Shown: positions 1 to 8,353 of the stretch, piece after piece | Numbering within the stretch: the stretch's first letter is position 1 | Layout of the letters: each line of letters starts with the position of its first letter | Source of the DNA: Lachnospiraceae bacterium 28-4 | GTDB lineage: Bacteria > Bacillota > Clostridia > Lachnospirales > Lachnospiraceae | Direction of reading: 5' to 3' | DNA length: 64,000 nucleotides | Assembly: GCA_000403275.2 (NCBI GenBank) | Contig: KE159599.1 | Coordinates: 62,001 to 126,000 of the forward strand | The notes under the pieces: model-generated | The model's input: the letters and a program-made list of their open reading frames with translations, nothing else | Database searches by the model: none | Told to the model about the DNA's origin: nothing | Program-made: the position numbers and the translations under genes

Positions 1-1059
1 GAACAAAGAGGCTATGATCCTCTTCAGCATGGAAGCCGTTTCTTCGTCCAGGCCTTTAAAAGCTGCGGCCACCGCCATCATGCTTTTTTTCCAATCCGCG
101 GTAAAATCGATCAGCGTAACCGCCTTGGATGCCGAAACCACCTCATATAATGTATCCACAAACGAATGTATCTGTTCCTCATTCAAAGACAAAATCCATT
201 CGTTCAGCGTCTCATCCATAAATCTCCTGCCTTTATAGATATCTTTTACCCGGACGAATTCATCCTCCCTCACCAGCCAGCTATACGGATCATGCTGAAG
301 CAGCCCGAATGACCGGCTCTCCACCACCATATATCCCGCCGCATGGGACTCCAGAAGCATCCCTACCAAAGAAGAATGGGGAATAATCTTGACCACCTTT
401 CCGGCGATTTCGTCATAATTGCCCTGTTTCCTTATTTCCGGGCGAAAACCCGGTCCATCATGGTTGTAGATTTTTACAATCCGGTTCCTGATCTCTTCTT
501 TACAGTTCATCGCCGCATAGGTTGCAAAATTTCCCCCTTTCGAATGTCCTCCCATAAAAAAGGGTTTTTCAAATTCAGAAGCCACCTCGTTTAAATATTC
601 CACGCTCCGAAGCTGCCCTGTCACCGGTTTGGAAAAAGCCAGGTTAAAATCCTCTTTCCATCCGACAATCGTTTCGTCCGTCCCTCTGTATGCTGCATAT
701 ATCGTTCCGTCTTCCAGAAAAAACGTAACGGCTGAAAACTGCGTTTCCTTATCCGTTTCGATCATATTCACATAATAGTTCATGCGCAGGGTAGAAAAAC
801 GGGCGCTGTCCAGCATCCCCCGGAACAGCGCCGTATTATTTTCCCGATATCGTTCATCCGCAAAGAGCCTGTCCTTATCCTGATGGCTCTCTAAAAAACT
901 CATGGATACGGCATCCCCATGCTCTCCTGCCCCCGGTACGATGCCGTCGAATTTTAAATAAGCAAACTGGCACAAAACGAGGCTGTCCACCTCGTTCAGC
1001 GGCTTCTCGGAAAACGTATAATCCCCATATTCCCTGATATAATCCAATATCGTACCCAT
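1..1059 (-). CDS. DUF2974 (Mbeg1-like) alpha/beta hydrolase, C-terminus cut by window edge
   Basis: The reading frame opens at an ATG at 1059 and stays open to base 1, so 353 residues are visible and the C-terminus is missing. The protein has YRGTDET at about residues 124-130 and GHSKGGN at 171-177. The latter is a lipase-type nucleophile elbow with Ser173, as in the DUF2974/Mbeg1-like family of cytoplasmic alpha/beta hydrolases. No signal peptide or membrane segment is visible. The start lies 2 bases past the stop of the nucleoid-associated protein gene, so it is probably the last visible gene of the trkA-trkH operon. Family assignment is from motif memory; the substrate is unknown. Confidence 0.8.
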   Translation of the reverse strand, partial: MGTILDYIREYGDYTFSEKPLNEVDSLVLCQFAYLKFDGIVPGAGEHGDAVSMSFLESHQDKDRLFADERYRENNTALFRGMLDSARFSTLRMNYYVNMIETDKETQFSAVTFFLEDGTIYAAYRGTDETIVGWKEDFNLAFSKPVTGQLRSVEYLNEVASEFEKPFFMGGHSKGGNFATYAAMNCKEEIRNRIVKIYNHDGPGFRPEIRKQGNYDEIAGKVVKIIPHSSLVGMLLESHAAGYMVVESRSFGLLQHDPYSWLVREDEFVRVKDIYKGRRFMDETLNEWILSLNEEQIHSFVDTLYEVVSASKAVTLIDFTADWKKSMMAVAAAFKGLDEETASMLKRIIASLF

Positions 1060-1061
1060 AC

Positions 1062-2084
1062 TTAAAACCGCGCCTCCAAATGCCCGATGTTTTTAATCAG
1101 CACAGAAACCGTTCCGTCCTCGTTCGTTATGAACTCCACGCTCCCCGGATCTTTATACTGCTCCATGGGAATCTTAATCTCGATCCCCGTATCCGTAAAT
1201 AAATGCTGTTTCTGGTATTTCCTCGTCGTCGTCTCGCTCTGCGGAAGAACTTCTTCCTTTACCATATTATATTTTTCCATTTTATCCTGAAACGCCGTCT
1301 TTAATTCCGGTTTTTCCTCGAAGATCCTTTCCGCGATCTCCTCTACCACAAAACCGCCTTTTTCTTCCAGTTCTTCCTGAATAATACTTTTTGCCCTCAT
1401 CTGCGCCTCGTACTGCCCCGCCTCGCCGTATCCTTCTTTCTGCACGGCTTCCACCGCCTTCGTCACGATGGACAACTTGGATTTATGGGACATATGGGAA
1501 GAACATTTTAAGAATAAATAGGAAAAATAATCCGTTTTTTCCCCGTTCACTTCATACTTTTTTTCCACCACCTGCACCGACAGATCATCCAGTTTTATGA
1601 TAGCTGCTTCGCTCAACCTCTGGGATTCCGGCGGCAGAATGGATTTATGGCGGATAATCTCGTTTGTATTGCCGCCTTCCTCCAAAGCCATCGTCCTGTG
1701 CGTATAGAGCGATTTATAATTCATTTTCAGCAGCCCCAGATATTCCGTTTCCCCATACCGGAAGCGCACCACGATCAGATCGGCCGGCGGAATATCGATA
1801 TTGCTGTTCATGATGCTATATAAAAATTCCGCCATATCTTTGCTTGCATCCACAAAAAAATCATCGGAATATTGCGCCAGCATCCGGTAAACTTCCGATT
1901 CTTCCTTATAAAACCGGCAGCTCTTTCCGTCGTCCCCGGAAAATACCCGGGCGATATGCTCTTTTAAAAAATCCGCAAACTCCGATCCGAATTCCAGTTC
2001 CCCGTCCGACAGAACCGGCATTCCCACCGTAGAATCCAAAATATGCACAATCGCTTTTTTTATCCTTATCTCCTCTTTTATCAT
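1062..2084 (-). CDS. Nucleoid-associated protein (NdpA/YejK family, PF04245)
   Basis: 340 residues. The N-terminal pattern (IKKAIVHILDS, then a conserved block ending in NYKSLYTHRT near residues 120-130) is that of the 37-kDa nucleoid-associated protein family. Such proteins associate with DNA; their role in Clostridia is not defined. No membrane segment is seen. It lies 48 bp downstream of trkH and 2 bp upstream of the DUF2974 gene, so it is likely co-transcribed with both. Family recognition is good; the function beyond nucleoid association is unknown. Confidence 0.8.
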   Translation of the reverse strand: MIKEEIRIKKAIVHILDSTVGMPVLSDGELEFGSEFADFLKEHIARVFSGDDGKSCRFYKEESEVYRMLAQYSDDFFVDASKDMAEFLYSIMNSNIDIPPADLIVVRFRYGETEYLGLLKMNYKSLYTHRTMALEEGGNTNEIIRHKSILPPESQRLSEAAIIKLDDLSVQVVEKKYEVNGEKTDYFSYLFLKCSSHMSHKSKLSIVTKAVEAVQKEGYGEAGQYEAQMRAKSIIQEELEEKGGFVVEEIAERIFEEKPELKTAFQDKMEKYNMVKEEVLPQSETTTRKYQKQHLFTDTGIEIKIPMEQYKDPGSVEFITNEDGTVSVLIKNIGHLEARF

Positions 2085-2132
2085 CCTCTTTTGTCCTCTC
2101 TCTTCCCCGCTCCTTTCCCTCTTCCGCGGTTC

Positions 2133-3569
2133 CTATTTTCTCCACATCCTGGGGGAGAGCAAGACGATCATGGGAATCAGTTCCAGCCGCCCCGCCAGCA
2201 TGTCAAACATCAGCACCAACTTGGAAAAAACAGAAAAGGCGGAATAGTTTCCGGCAGGCCCCACCATATTGAAGCCGGGCCCCACATTATTAAAAGTCGT
2301 GGCCACCGCCGTTATGTTTGTCACAAAATCAAATTCATTCAGCGACACAAGCACGAAGGAACCGAGCAATATCATAACATAGATCATCGTATATACCTGA
2401 ATCGACTTGATCACCCCATCTTCCACAATACGCCCGTCCATATGCAGTTTTTTTATGCCCCTTGGATGAATTACGGAAAATATTTCATTTTTTATAGAAC
2501 GCAGCAGCACGATCAGCCTGGAAACCTTAAAACCGCCTCCCGTACTTCCCGCACAGGCTCCTAACAACGTCAGAAGAAATATTATGGCCCTGGAAAATTC
2601 CGGCCATACATTATAATCCAACGTGGCAAAACCCGTGGTGGTCATCACTGACACCACCTGAAACATGGAATGATGGAACGCTTCCCATCCGCTTGCAAAA
2701 AATCCCCTTACATTAAAAGCAATCAGTAAGGCCGCTGCCAGGACAATTCCGAGATAATACCTGAGTTCCTCGCTGCCAAATGCTTCCTTCGGTTTTTTGA
2801 TCAGCAATAGATAAAACACCTGGAAATTAATCCCGCACAGCAGCATAAATATAATGAATATCGTCTGTACCGTCATGGAATAACTTCCGATGCTGGAATT
2901 CAGCAGACCGAATCCGCCCGTTCCCACTGTGGAAAAAGTAAGGGTGGCTGCCTCATACAAATTTAAGCCGGCAAACATCAGGACGGTGATCTCGATCAGC
3001 GTGATCCCCAGATAGATTCCATAAAGGATCATCGCCGTGTTTTTTATCTTGGGCACCAGCTTTCCTACGCTCGGCCCCGGGCTTTCCGCCCTCATCAAAT
3101 GCATATTATAGCTTCCCGACAAAGGAAGCACCGCCAGAATCAGCACTAATACCCCCATGCCTCCGATCCAGTGGGTAAAACACCGCCAGAACTGGATACA
3201 CTTCGACAGTTTTTCCACATCGGTAAGTATCGTGGCCCCGGTCGTCGTCAGACCCGATATCGTTTCAAATAAAGCATCCGTATACGTAGGAAACTCACCG
3301 CTCAAATAAAAAGGCAGCGCCCCTACCAGGCTTAAAAGAATCCAGCTTAAAGACACCGTCACGAACCCTTCTTTTGCATACAACACCTGATTTTTTGGCT
3401 TAAACCTCCTGCCGATCAGGCTCACCGCCAGACAGCCCAAGATTACATACAGAAAATAAAAGGCGCTGCTTTCTCCATAAATCAATCCAACCAATAAAGG
3501 CAATGTCATAAATAAAGCGGCAAACTCCAATACTCTGCACAAGATATAACGGATCACCGAATAATTCAT
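2133..3569 (-). CDS. trkH: TrkH/KtrB-type potassium uptake channel subunit
   Basis: About 478 residues and ten or so membrane helices. It carries the repeated selectivity-filter signatures of the TrkH/KtrB superfamily (SGLTTTGAT, STVGTGGFG, MTTTGFA and TTFNNVGPG). It forms the membrane pore for K+ uptake and pairs with the cytosolic regulator TrkA encoded just upstream. The start is placed at the ATG at 3569, preceded by a GAGAGGGAAGAG purine run. The frame stays open 29 codons upstream to an ATG at 3656, but that extension translates the dispersed hairpin repeat at 3613-3722 and is not conserved-looking protein. Confidence 0.92.
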   Translation of the reverse strand: MNYSVIRYILCRVLEFAALFMTLPLLVGLIYGESSAFYFLYVILGCLAVSLIGRRFKPKNQVLYAKEGFVTVSLSWILLSLVGALPFYLSGEFPTYTDALFETISGLTTTGATILTDVEKLSKCIQFWRCFTHWIGGMGVLVLILAVLPLSGSYNMHLMRAESPGPSVGKLVPKIKNTAMILYGIYLGITLIEITVLMFAGLNLYEAATLTFSTVGTGGFGLLNSSIGSYSMTVQTIFIIFMLLCGINFQVFYLLLIKKPKEAFGSEELRYYLGIVLAAALLIAFNVRGFFASGWEAFHHSMFQVVSVMTTTGFATLDYNVWPEFSRAIIFLLTLLGACAGSTGGGFKVSRLIVLLRSIKNEIFSVIHPRGIKKLHMDGRIVEDGVIKSIQVYTMIYVMILLGSFVLVSLNEFDFVTNITAVATTFNNVGPGFNMVGPAGNYSAFSVFSKLVLMFDMLAGRLELIPMIVLLSPRMWRK

Positions 3570-3612
3570 ATCTCTTCCCTCTCTTTTCCGTACGCCGCTT
3601 TCCGGCGGCACC

Positions 3613-3722
3613 AATCGTCCACGAGAAGAATGCCCGTATTTTGGGCATTCTTCCAAACATTGAGAAACTCTTAGGCTGCGTCCCTTGCAGCCTTAGTGTT
3701 TCTTAATGTTTTTCTCACACTA
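3613..3722 (-). repeat. Dispersed hairpin repeat, family 2, copy 1
   Basis: The stretch between trkA and trkH has two hairpins. One pairs GAAGAATGCCC with GGGCATTCTTC (about 3624-3652). The other is a longer imperfect stem (about 3657-3709) with a GGCTGC/GCAGCC tip. The same GAAGAATGCCC hairpin, a flanking CCACG and a similar TTTCT-ACACTA end recur at 6778-6914. There is no U-run after either stem on either strand, so it is not a simple terminator. Nothing here codes for a plausible protein. Confidence 0.7.
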
Positions 3723-5078
3723 GGGCTTTAATATATCCTTAATATCATGTAGTCCCGTTATCGTTGTAACGATTACCACCGTGTCCCCTACGGCAATCTC
3801 GCTCTGCCCGCCCGGAGTTATGATGTTCCCTTTATGGTTGATGCTGCAAATAAGCATATTGGGTTTTAAACGCAGTTCCTGCAAAGGAATTCCCACCACC
3901 GGAGAATCCTCCTTAACGATAAACTCCAAAGCCTCCACCCTGTCATTGCTCATCCTGTAAAGCGTCTCAATATTGCTCCCTATGGAATTATGGAGGGCGC
4001 GAACATGCTTAACGATGGACTCCGCCGTAATATACTTCGGATAAATAACGGTGCCAAGCTCCAGTCCGCCGATAATTTCATCATACGCGATCCTGTGTAC
4101 TTTTGTAATCAGCTTCGCTTTGGAAATACTTTTCACAAAAAGGGAAAGCATGATGTTTTCCTCATCAAAATTCGTCAGCGCCACAAAGGACTCCGCTTTC
4201 GGGAGCCCCTCTTCCATCAACAAATTCCTGTCGGTGCCGTCTCCGTGAATAAGCATCGCCTGCGGCAGCAGCTCGCTCAATTCCTCGCATCTCGCTATAT
4301 CCCTTTCCACGATCTTTACGGACACTCCTATGGAGATCAGCTGTTTTGCAAGATAATACGCCGTTTCACCGCCTCCTACAATAAAAGCGCTCTTCGCCCT
4401 CATCGTAGGTACTCCCAGTTTTTTAAAAAACCGGACGCTGTTTTTCACCGATCCCACTACGGAAATTTCATCCTTTGCCCGTAATATAAAATTTCCGTCA
4501 GGAATATATACATTTTCTTCCCGCTCCACCATGCAGACGAGTACATCGCACTTCGTCCCGGCGGATACATCTTTTAACGCTTTATCGCAGAGGAAAGATC
4601 CCTCCTCTATTCGGTATTTCACCAGCTCAATCCGCCCTTTTGCAAAGGTATCGATCTTGATCGCCGACGGAAATTTCAACACCCTGGCAATCTCCATGGC
4701 CGCCGCATCTTCCGGATTAATAACCATGGAAAGCCCTAATTCTTCCTTGATAAAACTAATCTCCCTGCTGTAAACCGGATTGCGGACTCTCGCTATCGTA
4801 TGGCATCCGCCCGCTTTTTTCGCTATCAGGCAGCACAGCAGATTCAGCTCGTCCGATCCGGTCACGGCGATCATCAGATCCGCGCCTTCTATCCCGGCAT
4901 CCCTCTGCATGGAATAACCGGCTCCGTTTCCCACCATCCCCATAACATCGTAATTAATGGTAATATTTTTAATGGCATCGGCTTTCGTATCAATAACCGT
5001 TATATTATGTCCCTCTTTGCTCAACTTTTCCACGATTGTAGAACCTACGTTCCCACAACCAACAATAATGATCTGCAT
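3720..5078 (-). CDS. trkA: TrkA potassium uptake regulator with two RCK domains
   Basis: 452 residues, the usual length for a two-domain TrkA. Residues 1-40 carry a Rossmann GxGxxG (VGCGNVGSTI) with an acidic residue after the second strand. A second NAD-binding half starts near residue 226 (IVGGGETAYYLAKQL). Each half is followed by a TrkA-C/RCK-C region. The protein binds nucleotides (NAD(H)/ATP in the family) and gates TrkH. It is a cytosolic protein and starts 13 bp after the HD-GYP gene. trkH follows after the hairpin repeat, so both subunits are encoded together. Confidence 0.94.
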   Translation of the reverse strand: MQIIIVGCGNVGSTIVEKLSKEGHNITVIDTKADAIKNITINYDVMGMVGNGAGYSMQRDAGIEGADLMIAVTGSDELNLLCCLIAKKAGGCHTIARVRNPVYSREISFIKEELGLSMVINPEDAAAMEIARVLKFPSAIKIDTFAKGRIELVKYRIEEGSFLCDKALKDVSAGTKCDVLVCMVEREENVYIPDGNFILRAKDEISVVGSVKNSVRFFKKLGVPTMRAKSAFIVGGGETAYYLAKQLISIGVSVKIVERDIARCEELSELLPQAMLIHGDGTDRNLLMEEGLPKAESFVALTNFDEENIMLSLFVKSISKAKLITKVHRIAYDEIIGGLELGTVIYPKYITAESIVKHVRALHNSIGSNIETLYRMSNDRVEALEFIVKEDSPVVGIPLQELRLKPNMLICSINHKGNIITPGGQSEIAVGDTVVIVTTITGLHDIKDILKP

Positions 5079-5091
5079 AGCATCCTCCCCC

Positions 5092-6354
5092 CTAAGGCAC
5101 GATCCGCTTCAGCCTTTTGCTGATTTCTTCTTGCTGATGTTTAATGCTCAAATAAAGCCCTATGGTCTCATCCTTCTGTTCCTCATATTTTTCGATCACT
5201 TCATCGTAATGTTCCATCAGGCAGTCCACCGTCTGTTTGCTGATCTTATGGTTGTCCGCATCCTCCTGCAGAATCTTCCGTATCTTTCCGCTGTCAAAAG
5301 AATCCTTATAACTGCGCTTTCCATACAGGGCGCTTAACATATCGGCCACAGCCGCTATTTGCTGCGGAAGCGTCAAGTCCTTTTCCGTAAGTCCCTTGTG
5401 GTATCCCGTCCCGTCCAGCTTTTCATGATGCCTTGCCGCAATCTCCAGCACCTCCTCATCTACCAGACCGGAAAGAATCATCTCCGTGATCCTCACATGG
5501 GCCCTCATCACCCGCATGTCCTTTTCTTCCAGCCTTCCCGGCGATTCCAATATATCGAGCGGTATCGCCACTTTGCCCAGATCATGCAGAAGCGCGCCAT
5601 AATACAAGCTTTGCAGTTCCTTCGCCCCCAGCCCCATCAGCCGCCCGAGCTGCATGGCAAAATTCACCGTAGACATTGTATGTACTACCGTATGCTCGCT
5701 TCTGAAATCAATGCTGTAAACGAGCATCTCCAAAAATCCTCGTTTATATTCTTCCGAAAATACGCCCCGCGACATAATATCATTCAGTTCATCCCTGTAC
5801 GCCCCGCTCGCCAGCTTCGCCGTTATCCCGTATTTCTTTTCCGCCTTATGGAAAAGATCCAGCGCCTCCCCGGAAAACTGAGTGTTACGATATTTTGAAA
5901 AATAATCGTCCTTTATCTTCGTTTCGCTGCAACGCATAAAATTATCCATCTTATCCGCCAGGGCGAGGCATTCCGTAATATGGGAATACCGGCTTTTTAC
6001 CATCCCATACCGGCTGTAATTCAGATGATGGTAAAGCACTATTTCCGCCTTGTCCCCCATAGGAGATAAATATTTCAAAAAAAGAAAGCCATATATGGAA
6101 TGGGCCCAGGGACTTCCCGCCGTTTCAAAGTCTGCCACATTATGCAGGCCATCTTCCCGGTAAAGCCCTATATCATGCAGCATCCCAAGCATCGCATAAT
6201 CCAGAAGTTCCTGTTCGCCATAGCGCCCCTCGGACTCCAGCATCTTATAAACCATATAACCCACGATCTCCCCATGTGCTATGATTTTTGGATTAATAAT
6301 ACTCAGCGTCCTTCGGATGATTTCATTTACATTTTGACTGTCAATTACGCCCAT
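5092..6354 (-). CDS. Dual HD-domain / HD-GYP-type phosphohydrolase
   Basis: 420 residues with two HD modules. The first has HDIG at residues 60-63 and paired histidines at 109-110. The second has HDLGK at 257-261, HH at 309-310 and DGTGY at 314-318, a slight variant of the HD-GYP signature. HD-GYP proteins hydrolyse cyclic di-GMP; whether this variant does so is inferred. No membrane segment or sensory domain precedes the HD parts, so it is probably cytosolic. It starts 11 bp after the 124-aa gene and ends 13 bp before trkA, which suggests one operon. The window also holds a GGDEF protein (49990-51075) that could make the substrate. Confidence 0.85.
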   Translation of the reverse strand: MGVIDSQNVNEIIRRTLSIINPKIIAHGEIVGYMVYKMLESEGRYGEQELLDYAMLGMLHDIGLYREDGLHNVADFETAGSPWAHSIYGFLFLKYLSPMGDKAEIVLYHHLNYSRYGMVKSRYSHITECLALADKMDNFMRCSETKIKDDYFSKYRNTQFSGEALDLFHKAEKKYGITAKLASGAYRDELNDIMSRGVFSEEYKRGFLEMLVYSIDFRSEHTVVHTMSTVNFAMQLGRLMGLGAKELQSLYYGALLHDLGKVAIPLDILESPGRLEEKDMRVMRAHVRITEMILSGLVDEEVLEIAARHHEKLDGTGYHKGLTEKDLTLPQQIAAVADMLSALYGKRSYKDSFDSGKIRKILQEDADNHKISKQTVDCLMEHYDEVIEKYEEQKDETIGLYLSIKHQQEEISKRLKRIVP

Positions 6355-6365
6355 AGCTCCATCCC

Positions 6366-6740
6366 CTAATATTTTTCCGGATAATCCGTCCCTGTCTCCG
6401 TCTGCATCAGCTGCTTATATTTTTCCGGTTCTTTTTCCATCTTCAGCATCGTATCAAAGGCTCTTAATACCATTTTGCTTCCATTATTCCTCATACCGGT
6501 ATTTCCTCTATCCATCTGCGCCTTAAAATGATCAATCTGCCATACCAGAATATCCACCAAAGTATATCCTTCTATTTTTGCCTTACAGGAAAAATCTCCC
6601 GTTTCCGCAAAAAAAAGAAACTCCTCCCCTATCCCGGGGGAAGCCGCAAGGCCTGCCGCCAGCTCTTCCAGAAATTCTTCACTCTCTTCCGCCCCGCCGC
6701 CAAGCCTCTTCACCTCTTCTTTTACCTTCTGTCCATCCAT
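6366..6740 (-). CDS. Unknown 124-aa protein, first gene of the trk operon
   Basis: I do not recognise the family. The protein is soluble and acidic, with a helical N-terminal half and a central segment (CKAKIEGYTLVDILVWQIDHFK) that looks like a compact alpha/beta domain. The start is set at the ATG at 6740 because GGAGG lies 5 bases upstream. The frame is open to 6833, but those 31 codons translate the dispersed hairpin repeat and an alternative ATG at 6752 has a weaker site. The next gene begins 11 bp downstream, so co-expression with the HD-GYP and Trk proteins is likely. No function is proposed. Confidence 0.7.
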   Translation of the reverse strand: MDGQKVKEEVKRLGGGAEESEEFLEELAAGLAASPGIGEEFLFFAETGDFSCKAKIEGYTLVDILVWQIDHFKAQMDRGNTGMRNNGSKMVLRAFDTMLKMEKEPEKYKQLMQTETGTDYPEKY

Positions 6741-6777
6741 GCCAACCTCCATGCCGCCCTTTCCCAAAACACTAACC

Positions 6778-6914
6778 GGCCACGGGAAGAATGCCCTCAT
6801 TTGGGGCATTCTTCGGTGTAGAAAGACTTGCAAAGCAAGTCTAGAAGTTCTTAGCGAAACGCCCGCTGGCGTGAGCTTAAATTGCTAAAGCAATTAGAAC
6901 TTCTTTCTACACTA
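6778..6914 (-). repeat. Dispersed hairpin repeat, family 2, copy 2
   Basis: Contains the GAAGAATGCCC/GGGCATTCTTC hairpin (about 6786-6814) also found at 3613-3722. Next to it is a nested structure closed by GTGTAGAAAG (6817-6826) and CTTTCTACAC (6903-6912). Inside are an ACTTGC/GCAAGT hairpin and an AGAAGTTCT/AGAACTTCT stem. It sits directly upstream of a minus-strand gene, like copy 1. It is non-coding. Confidence 0.7.
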
Positions 6915-6989
6915 ATCATATCAAAAGCAAACATATATTACAAGTCACTCTTATATATTAGAAATAAGTAAACGTACAGGTGTTATATT

Positions 6990-8291
6990 TTGAAACTATT
7001 ATCCCTGATCAACGACTTCCTGTGGAGTTTCCCGCTTTTATTCCTGCTTATGGGAACCCATCTGTTCTTTACCTTAAAACTGCGTATTCCCCAACGCCGC
7101 ATTGGAAAAGCCCTGCTTCTGTCCGTCACTCCGGAAAAACAGAACGGTTCCGGCCGGAATCTTTCCTCCTTTGGAGCCCTGGCGACTACTCTTGCCGCAA
7201 CTCTCGGCACCGGCAATATCATAGGCGTCTCCACCGCCGTCGCCCTGGGCGGCCCCGGAGCCGTTTTCTGGTGCTGGCTCACAGGCATCCTCGGCATGGC
7301 TACTTCCTATGCGGAATGTTATTTAAGCGTCCTGTATAAAGAAAAGAATGAGGAGGGCCTTTTTGTCGGAGGCCCTATGTATGTGCTGAAAAACGGTCTG
7401 CATCATAAGGCTCTGGCAAAATTTTATGCATTGTCCACCGTATGCGCCGCTTTCGGTGTGGGATGCACTACCCAGGCCAATTCCCTGACACAGACCACCT
7501 CTTCCACCTGGGGACTCTCGCCCCATCTGGTAGGAATCGCCGCTGCCTTTATCTCCGGTCTTGTCATATTAGGAGGCATCCGCTCCATCGGAAATATTTG
7601 CATGAAGATCGTCCCCGTCCTCGGCATCCTCTACATCGGAGGCTGCTGCATCCTTCTTTTCCTTCATCATGATGTCCTCGCCCGTTCCATCCTCCTCATC
7701 CTAAAATGCGCTCTTGCGCCGAACGCCGTCATAGGCGGAGCCGCCGGCTATACTTTAAAACAGGCGGCAAGATATGGCATTGCCAGAGGACTCTTTACCA
7801 ACGAGGCTGGCATCGGCACTTCCGCCATTCCTGCGGCTGCTTCCGGCACTAAGAATCCCTCCCGGCAAGCTTACATATCCATGACCGCCGTATTCTGGGA
7901 CACCGTAGTCATGTGCCTCCTCTCCGGCCTGGTAATCGTCGCCAATATGCTGAAACACCCGGAATCTTTGCTCCATGTGAACGAAACCGGGCTCGCCGAC
8001 GCAGCTTTTTCTTATCTTCCCTTCGGCGGCAGCCAGTTTCTTTCCCTCGCCCTCGCCGCTTTTGCCATTACTACTCTGATCGGCTGGTCCTATTTTGGCG
8101 AAAAAGCATTCGCCTTTTTATGGGGCGACCGGAATATCGGCGTTTATAAGCTGATTTATATCGTCATGATCTATATCGGTGCAGTCATCCCCCTGAATCT
8201 CGTATGGGAATGCACGGATTTGATCAATGCTGTCATGGTACTCCCTAACGTTCTGACCCTCTTCCTGCTCCATGATAAAATAAAAACATAA
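6990..8291 (+). CDS. Sodium:alanine/glycine symporter (AGCS family)
   Basis: 433 residues with about ten membrane helices. The AGCS signature is present (ATTLAATLGTGNIIGVSTAVALGGPGA near residues 65-95, in two overlapping parts, and GLFTNEAGIGTSAIPAA near 270). The family imports alanine, glycine or glutamine with Na+ across the inner membrane; the exact substrate cannot be told. The start is a TTG at 6990, preceded by AGGTG with about seven bases of spacing; no in-frame ATG is near. It is transcribed away from the minus-strand trk operon and stands alone. Confidence 0.88.
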   Translation: MKLLSLINDFLWSFPLLFLLMGTHLFFTLKLRIPQRRIGKALLLSVTPEKQNGSGRNLSSFGALATTLAATLGTGNIIGVSTAVALGGPGAVFWCWLTGILGMATSYAECYLSVLYKEKNEEGLFVGGPMYVLKNGLHHKALAKFYALSTVCAAFGVGCTTQANSLTQTTSSTWGLSPHLVGIAAAFISGLVILGGIRSIGNICMKIVPVLGILYIGGCCILLFLHHDVLARSILLILKCALAPNAVIGGAAGYTLKQAARYGIARGLFTNEAGIGTSAIPAAASGTKNPSRQAYISMTAVFWDTVVMCLLSGLVIVANMLKHPESLLHVNETGLADAAFSYLPFGGSQFLSLALAAFAITTLIGWSYFGEKAFAFLWGDRNIGVYKLIYIVMIYIGAVIPLNLVWECTDLINAVMVLPNVLTLFLLHDKIKT

Positions 8292-8353
8292 GAAATTTAT
8301 AAATTTTCTTTTCCTCCCTAAAAAACGCAGAAGGCTTTTTGAATAGAGCCATT

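Noticed and set aside
3570-3656. N-terminal extension of TrkH
   Set aside because: The extra 29 codons translate the dispersed hairpin repeat, and a good ribosome site precedes the later ATG.
3613-3722. Terminator between trkA and trkH
   Set aside because: Neither hairpin is followed by a U-run on the transcribed strand, and the same unit recurs elsewhere as a repeat.
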